Of a stretch of DNA of 35,359 bases, positions 8,175 through 17,566 are shown piece by piece. Each line of letters opens with the position of its first letter. The stretch's first letter is position 1. Position numbers and translations under genes: made by a program. A model generated the notes under the pieces. It made no database searches, was not told the origin of the DNA, and saw nothing but the letters and a program-made list of their open reading frames with translations. The stretch is from an uncultured Geobacteraceae bacterium. Its GTDB lineage: Bacteria; Desulfobacterota; Desulfuromonadia; Geobacterales; Pseudopelobacteraceae. Where the stretch lies: NCBI GenBank assembly GCA_903862245.1, contig CAIOXL010000008.1, forward strand, positions 1-35,359. Reading direction: 5' to 3'.

Positions 8175-8762
8175 TCAGGGTAATTTTTTTGCGGTTAGCG
8201 AATACGATCCGCCCACATATGCGGTCACCGGAGCGGGGTCATTGGTAATTGCTTTAAAAACCACCGATGAGGATGTGAACGAGCCGATAGGAGGTGATTT
8301 AAGCACCACAGCAATGTTGAATATTCCCATTCCTGCGGAATCTGTCGTAATGGTTCGCTGATTAGGCTCTGTAACCGGCGGAACCAGAAAATCTATCGAG
8401 ACATCATCCGGATTCAGGCTGGTGATGCTGTAGACTGACAGTGTGATGGGCACCCCTTTCCGTGGTTTGCCTTCGGAATCGGTTACTTTGAATGGCAGTA
8501 ATTGCAGTGCGGCAACACTCGGAGTAATGGCAGGGTCCACATCCTCAATTGTCCACGCTTTCAGCATGTTAGATTGACCACCTTCCACCAGTCCGGCACT
8601 ATCGGTGAACATGATGCTTCCGTTTGCCTGCACAGGGCTGGGAACACCCCCGGAAAACGGGTCATTTGGTGCTGCTGATCCATTAGAACTGCTTCCACAA
8701 CCGGGCATTGCCATCATTACTGCCGGTAGGATAATGAGTGCCATCTTCTGCAGGTATCGCAT
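8175..8762 (-). CDS. Lipoprotein with Ig-like (Big-1-type) domain
   Basis: A 195-aa predicted lipoprotein. The signal peptide ends in a lipobox-like AMPGC with the lipidated Cys at residue 22, followed by a Ser/Gly/Asn linker. The rest resembles a bacterial Ig-like fold: FKVTDSEGKPRKGVPITLSV, a later TTDSAGMGIFNI turn, and a terminal GGSYSL strand are typical of invasin/Big-1 domains. CCAAGGGAGG just upstream of the ATG at 8762 is a strong ribosome-binding site. It begins 35 nt after tadC ends and is probably in the same operon. A role as a pilotin-like or surface accessory of the Tad machine is plausible. The family assignment of the domain is by pattern only. Confidence 0.72.
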   Translation of the reverse strand: MRYLQKMALIILPAVMMAMPGCGSSSNGSAAPNDPFSGGVPSPVQANGSIMFTDSAGLVEGGQSNMLKAWTIEDVDPAITPSVAALQLLPFKVTDSEGKPRKGVPITLSVYSITSLNPDDVSIDFLVPPVTEPNQRTITTDSAGMGIFNIAVVLKSPPIGSFTSSSVVFKAITNDPAPVTAYVGGSYSLTAKKLP

Positions 8763-8797
8763 ACCGCCTCCCTTGGAAAACTGAATGTAGTATTCTG

Positions 8798-9709
8798 TTA
8801 AAACTTGCTGAATAACCCAAGTATCTTAAAGATTGCCGGTACAAGTATGACCACAAGTAACGAGGGGAAAACGCAAAAAGTAAGCGGGAAAAGCATCTTG
8901 ATTCCCGTTTTTGCCGCCTGTTCTTCTGCTAATTGTTTCCGTTTTGTGCGCAGGGAGTCCGAAAACGTGCGCAGGGTTTTGCCGAGGCTGGTACCGAATT
9001 TTTCGGTTTGTATCAACATGGCGACAAATGATTTTATGTCATCAACCATTGTTCGTTCGGCAAGACTTTTTAAAGCCTCAGTCCGCGGTTTGCCGACGCG
9101 GATTTCCTGCGTCACTCGATTTATTTCCTTAATGAGCGGATTGTCTCGCTGCTGAAAATTTTCAGCGGTTTTTATCAGAGCCGAATCCAGGCTAAGGCCC
9201 GCTTCCACGCAAACAGTCAGCAAGTCAAGAACGTCTGGAAGTGAGTGGAAAATGTCTGTTTTTCGCTTTTCTGCCAGTCGACTCAGCAGGATGGTCGGCA
9301 GGAGATATCCGCTGATTGCGCAAGCCGCCGCTACCAGTAATGAATTGTTATCCACCTTGCCATGTGGAAGGACAAACAGAGTCAGGTAGACCGCCGGGAA
9401 TGCCGTAGTCAAGAGCAGCTTGCTCCCAAGAAACAGATAGACACTGTCGGATTTAAAACCGGAAGCCGTAACCATTTCCTTGAAGATACGCATGTCTGCA
9501 GGCTTCACCCGTAATTTGCCACCCATTTCAGAAATATAGTGCTGCCATTTGGTGGGGGCCGAGACCAGTTTTGGCTGCACCATCTTGCGCGGCATCATCT
9601 TTGCCATTCTTTCCTTGATGATGTCTCTCCTGCTTAGCAGTGGGTAGAGTGCTGCTCCGGTGAGCAGTGCGACACAGGCGAAGATGGACACAATGATAAG
9701 TGTAAGCAT
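8798..9709 (-). CDS. tadC: Tad pilus inner-membrane protein TadC
   Basis: About 303 aa with a type II secretion F (GspF) domain. An N-terminal membrane helix is followed by a cytoplasmic region, a central membrane pair around the LLLTTAFPAVYLTLFVL stretch, and the conserved core LPDVLDLLTVCVEAGLSLDSAL. A final membrane helix lies near the C-terminus (LTFCVFPSLLVVILVPAIF). TadC and TadB form the inner-membrane platform that couples the CpaF ATPase to Flp assembly. The open frame could begin at 9769, overlapping tadB, but the ATG at 9709 has GGGGGAAA directly upstream and starts at the membrane helix. It lies 11 nt after the tadB stop. Confidence 0.92.
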   Translation of the reverse strand: MLTLIIVSIFACVALLTGAALYPLLSRRDIIKERMAKMMPRKMVQPKLVSAPTKWQHYISEMGGKLRVKPADMRIFKEMVTASGFKSDSVYLFLGSKLLLTTAFPAVYLTLFVLPHGKVDNNSLLVAAACAISGYLLPTILLSRLAEKRKTDIFHSLPDVLDLLTVCVEAGLSLDSALIKTAENFQQRDNPLIKEINRVTQEIRVGKPRTEALKSLAERTMVDDIKSFVAMLIQTEKFGTSLGKTLRTFSDSLRTKRKQLAEEQAAKTGIKMLFPLTFCVFPSLLVVILVPAIFKILGLFSKF

Positions 9710-9720
9710 GTTTCCCCCAA

Positions 9721-10673
9721 CTATATCCGGATATTGACAATCTTTCTGATCATAAGGTAGCCGGCGCATTGTGCGATAAACGCTGCCCCTAGACTGATCC
9801 GGCAGATTCGTTCCGTGACAAAAACATTCATGTAATCCGGTTTGACAATATAAAACGCGATGAATACAGCTACCGGCAGCGCCGTAAGAACATAGCCGGA
9901 CATGCGCCCCTCCGCAGTGTACACCTTGACTTGTCTCCGTATCTGCAGCCTGGATCTGACCGTATCTGCAAGTTTATCCAGAATTTCGGCAAGATTCCCC
10001 CCCGCCTCATTGTTTATTCTGATGATCGTGACAAAGAAATGCAGATCCATGCTTTCAATCTTATTCAGCAAGCTTGCCAAAGAATCGGTCATTCTCATGC
10101 CGAGCTGCTGCTGTTCGAAGGCGATTCTGCATAGCTCTCCTGTTGGATCCGGCATCTCCTGGCTAATCAGCTCAATGGCTCCGGACAGTGAATGTCCGGC
10201 CCGGAGTGAGCGGGCTATCATTGTCAGTGCATCCGGCAACTGTTCATCAAACAACTTCTTTCTCAGCTGTTTCTGATGGCCAAGGTATAAAAACGGGACA
10301 CAAGAGGTCAGCAGGGCAGACAGTAACGCCAGAAGCAGACTGCTTCGTACTACGTAGATGGTGACAAATACTGAGGCGGCAGCCACACCTGTCAGACTCA
10401 AAAAATGCAGGTGGCTGATATGTACACCGGACTGCTCGATCAGTGCCGTTACTCTGTTCATTAGCGGCAGTTTGAAAACAAACTGTTCTGTAGAGGTCGT
10501 CTTGCGAAAGAGCTCACCTGCGAATACTTCAGGCGAGGATGTTTCGTCACTTACGGCCAACGTCTGCAGCCGACGTTTTAAAATCTTCTCCGGGGATTGT
10601 CGGGCTGCGGACAGGTAGAGCGTCAGTGCGATTACGGCCAGGAACACAGCTGCGAATAACAAGATCAGAGCGA

Positions 10674-10680
<7 letters not shown>
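9721..10680 (-). CDS. tadB: Tad pilus inner-membrane protein TadB
   Basis: A 319-aa platform protein with one N-terminal membrane helix (LIALILLFAAVFLAVIALTL), two central helices around residues 95-130, a GspF core (LPDALTMIARSLRAGHSLSGAIEL, then NNEAGGNLAEILDKLADTVR), and two C-terminal helices. It pairs with TadC as the inner-membrane base for pilus assembly. Its ATG overlaps the end of cpaF by 7 nt, and the ribosome site GGAGGG lies within cpaF's last codons, so the two are translationally coupled. Length and topology are normal for the family. Confidence 0.93.
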
Positions 10681-12002
<1,322 letters not shown>

Positions 12003-12069
12003 TTCAGTGTTTCTCCTGTTTTGACAATGAGAGGGATACCGCCCACCGGAACCATCTATACAAAGGAAG

Positions 12070-12083
12070 GATCATGCATGATC
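12070..12083. promoter_or_regulatory. Perfect 14-bp palindrome between cpaE and cpaF
   Basis: GATCATGCATGATC is a perfect palindrome about 68 nt before the cpaF start. Its size and position fit an operator for a dimeric regulator. It is also built from overlapping common restriction-type words (GATC, ATGCAT), so chance is possible. No clear promoter elements were seen with it. Confidence 0.35.
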
Positions 12084-12126
12084 TTGTATGCTGGTTTACC
12101 GGGCCGAACTGACAATATTTCAGAAA

Positions 12127-13284
12127 TTATCTGCTCCCGCCCGCAGCTTCCTGGACCACCTGGCGTGCCAGGTTCTCCATCGCTTTCGCAACCGGTGACC
12201 GTGGGTTACTGGTAACCAACGGTTCCCCCTTGTTGATGGACGTTTTGACATCTAAATACGCGTTCGGTACGCTCAGGTACGCCTTGCAGCCGAGAACTTT
12301 TTCGGCATCTGCCACCTTGATGTCATCTTTGGGGGTCTGCCGGTTGATAATCAGTTTAACTTTATCAGGACCCAGTCCCTCGTTATTCATGGCGGCAAGA
12401 TATTTTTTGGCATTTCTGAGGGCTGGAAGATTAAGGACTGTCACAAACAGGATCCGTTCAGAACTGCCGAATGCAGCCAGGTTGCAGCCGAAAAGCTCGC
12501 CGCCTGTATCAATGATGATGTACGTAAATATTTTCTTGAGCACAGCAATAACTTCCCGAATCTGTCCCGGTGTTATCTCGTCAGCTTCTCCGATATCTAT
12601 CGGTGCGCTCAGTATTTGCAGGCCGGAAGGGTGCATAACAATAACGCTTCTGAGAAAACTGGCGTCGATATGCCCCTGTCTGTATGTGACGCTTGACAGG
12701 GTATAGCGCGGAGTAAGGTCAAGGAAGGCCGTAACGTCACCGTTAAAAAGGTTGAGATCAACCAGGACCACGTTATTACCCGAGGCGGCCAGTGTTGCTG
12801 CCAGGTTGACGGCTATTGTTGTCGTTCCAACACCTCCGGAGGGGTTATACATGGAGATGACGGTTCCATTTGTACTGGCCGGCTCACTATTATTCTGCAT
12901 TCGAAGTCTGGTGACGTTTTTGATGGCATCGGTCAGCTCAGCCGCAATGACCGGCTTTGTCAGGTATTCACTGGCACCGGCTCGTATAAGACGGAGAATC
13001 CAGTCGGGAGTCTTTTCACTCGCGATGACTATTACGGTGGTCTGCGGAAACTGTGAAATAAGAAAATCGGTATCCTTTACCCCCTGTTCGATCTCTTTGA
13101 CCTCAAGCAAGACAATGTGCGGTTCGCCGGACGGTATGACTCTGACCAACTCCTGAATTTCTGCCGCCACCCTGATCATGCCGATGGCGTCGCCGAGTGT
13201 CTTGAGAATCGTGACAATTTCACCTGCGGTGCGGGTATCGCTCTCAAGCAGGATTATGGATAAGGTATTCGCCATAATAAACAT
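12127..13284 (-). CDS. cpaE: Tad localisation protein CpaE/TadZ (ParA-like, degenerate receiver)
   Basis: A 385-aa protein with an N-terminal receiver-like domain (about 5-125) joined to a ParA/MinD-type ATPase domain (about 140-375). The family positions the Tad machine, often at a pole. In the receiver the phospho-acceptor position is Glu61 (VLLEV) rather than Asp, while Lys110 is kept, so it probably is not phosphorylated. The P-loop is SGGVGTTT at 149-156. It lacks both the signature lysine of MinD/ParA proteins and the ordinary Walker lysine, more extreme than the KGGVGTTT found in many CpaE proteins. VLVDLNLFNGDVTAFLDL and IIIDTGGEL mark later ParA motifs. AGGA upstream supports the ATG at 13284; an ATG nine bases inside is the alternative. 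Confidence 0.92.
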   Translation of the reverse strand: MFIMANTLSIILLESDTRTAGEIVTILKTLGDAIGMIRVAAEIQELVRVIPSGEPHIVLLEVKEIEQGVKDTDFLISQFPQTTVIVIASEKTPDWILRLIRAGASEYLTKPVIAAELTDAIKNVTRLRMQNNSEPASTNGTVISMYNPSGGVGTTTIAVNLAATLAASGNNVVLVDLNLFNGDVTAFLDLTPRYTLSSVTYRQGHIDASFLRSVIVMHPSGLQILSAPIDIGEADEITPGQIREVIAVLKKIFTYIIIDTGGELFGCNLAAFGSSERILFVTVLNLPALRNAKKYLAAMNNEGLGPDKVKLIINRQTPKDDIKVADAEKVLGCKAYLSVPNAYLDVKTSINKGEPLVTSNPRSPVAKAMENLARQVVQEAAGGSR

Positions 13285-13426
13285 TCCGTTTCCTGTGCTG
13301 CGTTAGGTACAAAAAGCAGGGTAACCAGTCACCCCGAACTCCGGATGAACGTATCGTGTACGCTACTATTCTGTAACATCTATTCTTTCGCAGTGTTGTC
13401 CTGTCGACCAGGCTTTGTAGTAAGCT

Positions 13427-13452
13427 TTCCCTCCCGCAAGGGGTGGGGGAAC
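13427..13452. repeat. G/C-rich hairpin after the secretin gene
   Basis: TTTCCCTCCC and GGGGTGGGGGA pair imperfectly around GCAA, about 31 nt past the cpaC stop. No T-tract follows on the minus strand, so it is more likely an RNA-processing or REP-like hairpin than a strong terminator. It resembles the CCCTCCCCC/GGGGGAGGG hairpin near 17011-17033. Confidence 0.4.
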
Positions 13453-13483
13453 TTTAAAGACTGCAAGGTACAACGGTCTGCCA

Positions 13484-14902
13484 CTAATTCACCGGCATCC
13501 ACCGCAACTCCTTTTCCTGCTCAGGAGTCGACGCTTTGTCGGACGGCAACGTTAAAACGGTACCGGGTGCATTTGCTTTGACAATCTTCGGTGTTATGAA
13601 AAAGACCAGCTCTTTTGATTTAAGGTCATCTTGTGTTGAGCGGAACAGTGCGCCGAGGATCGGGATATCTCCAAGAAGCGGCACCTTGGACATGGTCTTG
13701 ATCGTCTCTTCCTGGAGAAGTCCGGCAAGCACCAGGCTTTCTTCAGGCTTCAATTGCACTTCAGTCCTGATTTCACGGGTATCAATTATGGGATAGCCAT
13801 TGACGGCCAGTGTCCCCGATACACTGCTGACTTCTGCTGGATCTATCTTCAGAGAGATCAGGCCGTTTTCCATAACAACCGGCTTGAAATTTATCTTAAC
13901 CCCCACATCAATGAACTGGATAGACGTCCCTGAAATTGCGCCAACCCCCGATACAACCTGAATCGGAATCTTGCTGCCGGCCATGAATTTCCCTTCCTGA
14001 CCGCTCTTGACCAACAGATTCGGTTCGGCAAGTACCTTGGCAAGGTTTTTTGTAACCAGGGCGTTTATCACAACACCGATCCCGGCTTTATATAACGACC
14101 CTCCCAGCTGATAGGTCGAGAGCGGGCTGATTGCGCCCATCCACGGGGAATCACCGGCGATGCCGGTTCCGGGAGTATCACTCCCCTGGCTTCTGCCGTC
14201 AGGCGCACCTATCGTGTTGTAAAAGCCTTCTCCGCTTTTTCCTTTAGCAAATGCGCTGATGCCGAGCGATTTTAGAGCGTTTTTGTCAACCTGCGCGACC
14301 TTTACCTCCAGAAGCACCTGCTGCGGTTCGTCAACCGCGATGTGATTGAGGACTTTCAGCGCTGATCCGCTATCAGATTTTTTGTCACTGGCATCATTTT
14401 GTTGGGGGAAAGCGGACGCCCCGCCGGCATTTCCGGGGGCAGCTGCAACTTTTGCGGCATATGCTGTGGCAATCTCCACCGCTTTGGCAATTGTCTGGTC
14501 GTTGGCGGCCTTGCCTGCAAGAACGATCGTGTCGTTAGCATAGTCCACGGTAATGCTGTCATGGGGTGCTATTTCCTGAATTTGCCTTTCCAGGTTGCTG
14601 ATATCACCCTTAACCCTGATATCAAAAAAAGAGGTTTTCCCGCCTCTTTCCCAGATAATTAGCGAGGTTGTTCCGATTTTTGTTCCATTTATCTGCATTT
14701 GGGTCGGAGAGATAACGATCAATTCCGCAATTGCGGGTGTGGCTATTGACACTCTTTCTGATGGATTCTGCAGGTTGATGAGTACACTTTTATTGACGAC
14801 AATCTCGGTGGTAACCCCGGCGGTTGCGAGCCCTGGGCAAAGGAGGCTTATGAACAGCGCCAGTAATGAACAGTAACGTTTGTCGATTTTTAATAGTCCC
14901 AT
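13484..14902 (-). CDS. cpaC: Tad outer-membrane secretin CpaC/RcpA
   Basis: A secretin of about 472 aa that forms the outer-membrane channel for Flp pili. A signal peptide (about 1-29, ending GLATA) leads into the pilus/BON-like N-terminal domain (NPSERVSIATPAIAELIVISP), a short N-domain to about residue 160, and a Gly/Ser-rich linker. The secretin domain closes with PEESLVLAGLL and VPLLGDIPILGALFRS, which are diagnostic. The frame is open to 14920, but the ATG at 14902 is preferred because GAGGGGACAGG precedes it, while nothing precedes the earlier ATG. It lies 25 nt after cpaB and is cotranscribed with it. Confidence 0.94.
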   Translation of the reverse strand: MGLLKIDKRYCSLLALFISLLCPGLATAGVTTEIVVNKSVLINLQNPSERVSIATPAIAELIVISPTQMQINGTKIGTTSLIIWERGGKTSFFDIRVKGDISNLERQIQEIAPHDSITVDYANDTIVLAGKAANDQTIAKAVEIATAYAAKVAAAPGNAGGASAFPQQNDASDKKSDSGSALKVLNHIAVDEPQQVLLEVKVAQVDKNALKSLGISAFAKGKSGEGFYNTIGAPDGRSQGSDTPGTGIAGDSPWMGAISPLSTYQLGGSLYKAGIGVVINALVTKNLAKVLAEPNLLVKSGQEGKFMAGSKIPIQVVSGVGAISGTSIQFIDVGVKINFKPVVMENGLISLKIDPAEVSSVSGTLAVNGYPIIDTREIRTEVQLKPEESLVLAGLLQEETIKTMSKVPLLGDIPILGALFRSTQDDLKSKELVFFITPKIVKANAPGTVLTLPSDKASTPEQEKELRWMPVN

Positions 14903-14927
14903 CCTGTCCCCTCTTTTCATGCAATAA

Positions 14928-15785
14928 TTAATCTGTCGGGAATTCCCTGGTTGATTTGCTGCTCCCCTTGATTACTTCAACGGTATATTTTGCTGCTGTG
15001 TGCACCGGTATTCCCGGGTGATATACCCTTTTCGGTGCTCCCCGTTTTTCAGGCACGACGCTCTGGTCACGGCCGAGTACGTTGGTAATGGTTGCGCCGT
15101 GGGTAGAGATGGCTGTTGTATCGACGATGTTTCTCAATAACAGCTGAAGGGAGCCTTTTTTTGTGCCGACAATCAGTTTTTCAGAATCATCAGGAGTAAG
15201 ATCCAGCGTGACGGTTGGAACAACGACCGGTTGCCCACCTTTCTGTTCCGTCACCTGACCGGTTGCCAGCACAGGAACATTTTGCAGGACAATTTTACTT
15301 ATGTTGTCATCCTTGCCATTTCCACTCGTGAGTTCCGAGGTCAACACAATGTCAACGCGGCTGTTGGGGGTAATAAAGCCGGCCACACCTGCCACCTCAT
15401 TGACTGCAACAGTTACTGCCCGGTGCCCCTGAGGCACTATGTAGGTCATAATTCCGCCGCTTGACGCTGCATTGAGCGGCATGAGTTTCTGTTCGGTGAC
15501 GATATCACCAGTGCTAAGGGGGCGGACGACTATCCTGCCAAGTGGTGCCCCGGCATCCGTATAAATTCCTGGAGGAAGATTTTCTTTTGGCCATGTAGCC
15601 ATCTTGACATGGGTTGCATCCAACTTCGTTCCGATCGGAATATCTGCGGCTGCCGAGACTACAGCGACCCCCTTAAACGCATTCTTACCCTGTTTTTTCA
15701 GGTAATTGTAGGCTAACAGGGAAGCAACTCCGGCAAATGCAAATGCTAAAACTCCCGTAATTATAACTGATTTGGGTAGTTTCAT
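14928..15785 (-). CDS. cpaB: Tad pilus assembly protein CpaB/RcpC
   Basis: A 285-aa periplasmic protein with one N-terminal membrane anchor (about residues 8-28) and a SAF domain beginning near residue 42 (VVSAAADIPIGTKLDATHVKMATWP). The RcpC-type domain then follows (GHRAVTVAVNEVAGVAGFITPNSRVDIVLT). CpaB proteins support secretin stability and pilus assembly. GGAGG lies 5 nt before the ATG at 15785. Upstream is a 414-nt gap to flp with a candidate sigma-54 site and the flp hairpin, so cpaB may be expressed both by read-through and from its own promoter. Confidence 0.92.
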   Translation of the reverse strand: MKLPKSVIITGVLAFAFAGVASLLAYNYLKKQGKNAFKGVAVVSAAADIPIGTKLDATHVKMATWPKENLPPGIYTDAGAPLGRIVVRPLSTGDIVTEQKLMPLNAASSGGIMTYIVPQGHRAVTVAVNEVAGVAGFITPNSRVDIVLTSELTSGNGKDDNISKIVLQNVPVLATGQVTEQKGGQPVVVPTVTLDLTPDDSEKLIVGTKKGSLQLLLRNIVDTTAISTHGATITNVLGRDQSVVPEKRGAPKRVYHPGIPVHTAAKYTVEVIKGSSKSTREFPTD

Positions 15786-16152
15786 CGTTCCTCCAATAGT
15801 CAGACAGGTTTCTATAAAATGTGTATATATGGCAATCTGGTACGAGACACATGCAACTCACTGCTCATACCACTATTTTGAACTGACATAGTGAAGCCGC
15901 AGGAGTAATTACATTTTATGTGCCAAGCGATGTCTAATAAAAACAGCATGTTGCCGATTGTTGTGGGTCGTTTTGTTGTTGGGATTAATTGTAGCTGACG
16001 GGGATATACGAGCTTAGATTGCTGTACGGTCGGGAAATGCGGGAATTGTAAAAATATAGCGGGCTGTTACATTTATTGCGGGCAGGTTCAGACGTTCAGA
16101 GTTGCGTTCATCAGAATCTATTGTATCGAGCAGGCAAATATGGTGAATACCG
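15786..16152. other. Non-coding stretch between cpaB and the flp hairpin
   Basis: This part of the 414-nt cpaB-flp gap is AT-rich with no credible ORF. The only signal seen is the sigma-54-like element at 15910-15926, which faces cpaB. The rest, about 15927-16152, shows nothing recognisable. Confidence 0.5.
15910..15926 (-). promoter_or_regulatory. Weak sigma-54-like promoter for cpaB
   Basis: On the minus strand, TTGGCACATAAAATGTA has a perfect -24 element (TTGGCAC) but GT instead of GC after the N10 spacer. Transcription would start about 115 nt before cpaB. The element closely matches the one before tadE (16931-16947). Confidence 0.35.
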
Positions 16153-16180
16153 GGGGGAAAGGCTGCCGAGCCTTTCCCCC
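16153..16180 (-). terminator. Strong 12-bp hairpin just after flp
   Basis: GGGGGAAAGGCT and AGCCTTTCCCCC form a perfect 12-bp stem with a 4-nt loop, 20 nt past the flp stop. No T-tract follows on the minus strand. It is therefore likely a partial terminator or a 3' stabiliser that lets the abundant pilin mRNA exceed the downstream cpa message. Confidence 0.6.
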
Positions 16181-16199
16181 AAAGTGATACGTCGGGACA

Positions 16200-16388
16200 T
16201 CAGGGTGTTGCTACTTTCGTTGCGACAGCGCCAAATTGGGTGTTGATATTGCCACCAAGAGTTTTCGCTCCTACCGCAGCTACAATTGCGATCAGGGCGA
16301 TCATAAGGGCATATTCCACCATTGTCGCCCCCCTTTTATTTTTCAGCGTTGACTGCATCTTGCTAAATATTTCCTTCATCTTTTTCAT
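16200..16388 (-). CDS. flp: Flp-type major pilin
   Basis: A 62-aa Flp/Fap prepilin, the structural subunit of the Tad pilus. A Lys-rich leader ends in KNKRG20, followed by the mature N-terminus A21-TMVEYALMIALIAIVAAVGA. Glu25 (position +5) and the adjacent Tyr26 are the family hallmark and mark the processing site for a TadV/CpaA-type peptidase. The mature chain is about 42 residues, normal for Flp. AGGGGAG precedes the ATG. A well-formed sigma-54-like site lies about 180 nt upstream and a strong hairpin directly downstream. Only one flp copy is in the window. The peptidase is not here. Confidence 0.96.
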   Translation of the reverse strand: MKKMKEIFSKMQSTLKNKRGATMVEYALMIALIAIVAAVGAKTLGGNINTQFGAVATKVATP

Positions 16389-16565
16389 GATTGAGTCTCC
16401 CCTAAGTCATTATTCTGTCAGTAAAATATGTTAAATCACCTTCCTCTGTTTCTCCTCTGCCGGTACCGCAAGCAATAGGCATCACCGCCTTCCGTTTTGA
16501 ATAGCTTACGCTGTATGCCCATGGGATGAGCACACAGCTAAGGTGAGCTGTATAGCCAGAGCTTT

Positions 16566-16582
16566 AGCATCTATGATGCCAA
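16566..16582 (-). promoter_or_regulatory. Sigma-54 promoter for flp
   Basis: On the minus strand, TTGGCATCATAGATGCT has the invariant GG and GC at the required 10-nt spacing and a good -24 box. It would yield a leader of about 165 nt before flp, which contains several short hairpins such as CAGCT-N6-AGCTG. PrsR, encoded close by, belongs to the activator class such promoters need. Confidence 0.55.
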
Positions 16583-16930
16583 CTCGTAACTATTCAAAAT
16601 ATAAGGTAAAACATGGTGGTGTACGCGGATAGGTACTAAATTTTACGGAAATCTTTACACAACCGTCGGATCTATTGACAGTTCCCAGGAGGAAACTATT
16701 TCGTCGTGATCGGTAGACCGGTGCTGCGTCTTCAGGTGCAACGATGGGATAGGCATTGATAAGAGGAATGTTAGTTACAATCTGACCCGCCGGATAAAAT
16801 GAATATACGTTTTAACTAGCGGTAATACGGCATGTTTGATGCTGTGGACTCAACTTTTCAACCCGGCTGGGAGAAGATTGCCACGGTCCAAGGGGCGCAG
16901 GATACAGTGATGAACAAATATATTTATAAA
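16583..16930. other. Divergent flp/tadE control region
   Basis: About 350 nt without a credible ORF separates the flp and tadE promoter-like sites, which point away from each other. This is where enhancer sites for a sigma-54 activator would be expected. Short dyads such as CGGT-AG-ACCG (near 16710) occur, but no clearly repeated site was found. Confidence 0.4.
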
Positions 16931-16947
16931 TTGGCACAGCCTATGTA
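16931..16947 (+). promoter_or_regulatory. Sigma-54-like promoter for tadE operon
   Basis: TTGGCACAGCCTATGTA carries a perfect -24 element, with GT in place of GC at the -12 end after a 10-nt spacer. It lies about 150 nt before the tadE ATG and faces it. Confidence 0.4.
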
Positions 16948-16988
16948 TTACCAAAGCCTGATTACAAAATGCAGTAACAAATGAGGTT

Positions 16989-17060
16989 CTTGCAATAGTC
17001 CAAAAGGGTCCCCTCCCCCCTGGCGGGGGAGGGAGAATGTTTTTAAGACTTTTGCATGAG
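16989..17060. repeat. REP-like extended hairpin in tadE leader
   Basis: A perfect 9-bp stem (CCCTCCCCC at 17011-17019, GGGGGAGGG at 17025-17033) sits at the centre of a longer imperfect inverted repeat. Its outer arms are TTGCAATAGTC (near 16990) and GACTTTTGCA (near 17047). TGTTTTT follows the inner stem, so it could also act as an intrinsic terminator on the plus strand between the tadE promoter and its ATG. The overall form suggests a dispersed intergenic repeat. Confidence 0.6.
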
Positions 17061-17097
17061 TCTCAAAATACCTGTCAATACGTTTTGAGGTAGTCAA

Positions 17098-17559
17098 ATG
17101 CTCATGCAGAATAAGGGACAGTCCATGGTTGAGTTTGCATTGGTGATGGTTCTGTTTCTGTCCGTTGTCTTTACCATAATGGATTTCGCCATCATGTTCT
17201 TTGTCAATCAGACCATGCAGCATGCTGTACGGGAAGGCGCTCGTCTTGCTGTGACCGGGAAGACCGTTTCCGGGGCTGATCGCCTGTCAACAATGACGAC
17301 TAAAATCAAGGAGCAGTCCATGGGCTTTTATGACAAAAATTCTCCGGTGAGAGCCCCGGTGGTAAGTAAGCAGAAACTCGGCGTTTTCGATAATATATCC
17401 GGGACTCCTGTCACCGGCAGCCCCGGTGCTTCCCAGGATTTGATCACGGTCCGTTTGGACTACTCCTGGCCTCTGATGACTCCGTTTATCAGGCCGTTTT
17501 TCACTGGCGGCAAGTACAGTTTTACGGTCAAGTCAACGGTGGTGAATGAACCTTTCTGA
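17098..17559 (+). CDS. tadE: TadE-family pseudopilin-like protein
   Basis: A 153-aa protein with the TadE signature: a short polar start, KGQSMVEFALVMVLFL as the N-terminal membrane helix with a Glu at the TadE position, and then QTMQHAVREGARLAVTG. The remaining periplasmic part is Ser/Thr/Gly-rich. TadE proteins are minor pseudopilins processed by the Tad prepilin peptidase and needed for pilus formation. GAGG lies 7-8 nt before the ATG at 17098. It is the first of three related plus-strand genes, divergent from flp. Confidence 0.87.
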   Translation: MLMQNKGQSMVEFALVMVLFLSVVFTIMDFAIMFFVNQTMQHAVREGARLAVTGKTVSGADRLSTMTTKIKEQSMGFYDKNSPVRAPVVSKQKLGVFDNISGTPVTGSPGASQDLITVRLDYSWPLMTPFIRPFFTGGKYSFTVKSTVVNEPF

Positions 17560-17566
17560 GGCGGCT

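Noticed and set aside
16389-16555. c-di-GMP (GEMM-type) riboswitch in the flp leader
   Set aside because: I looked for the conserved GEMM cores and found none; only simple hairpins are visible.
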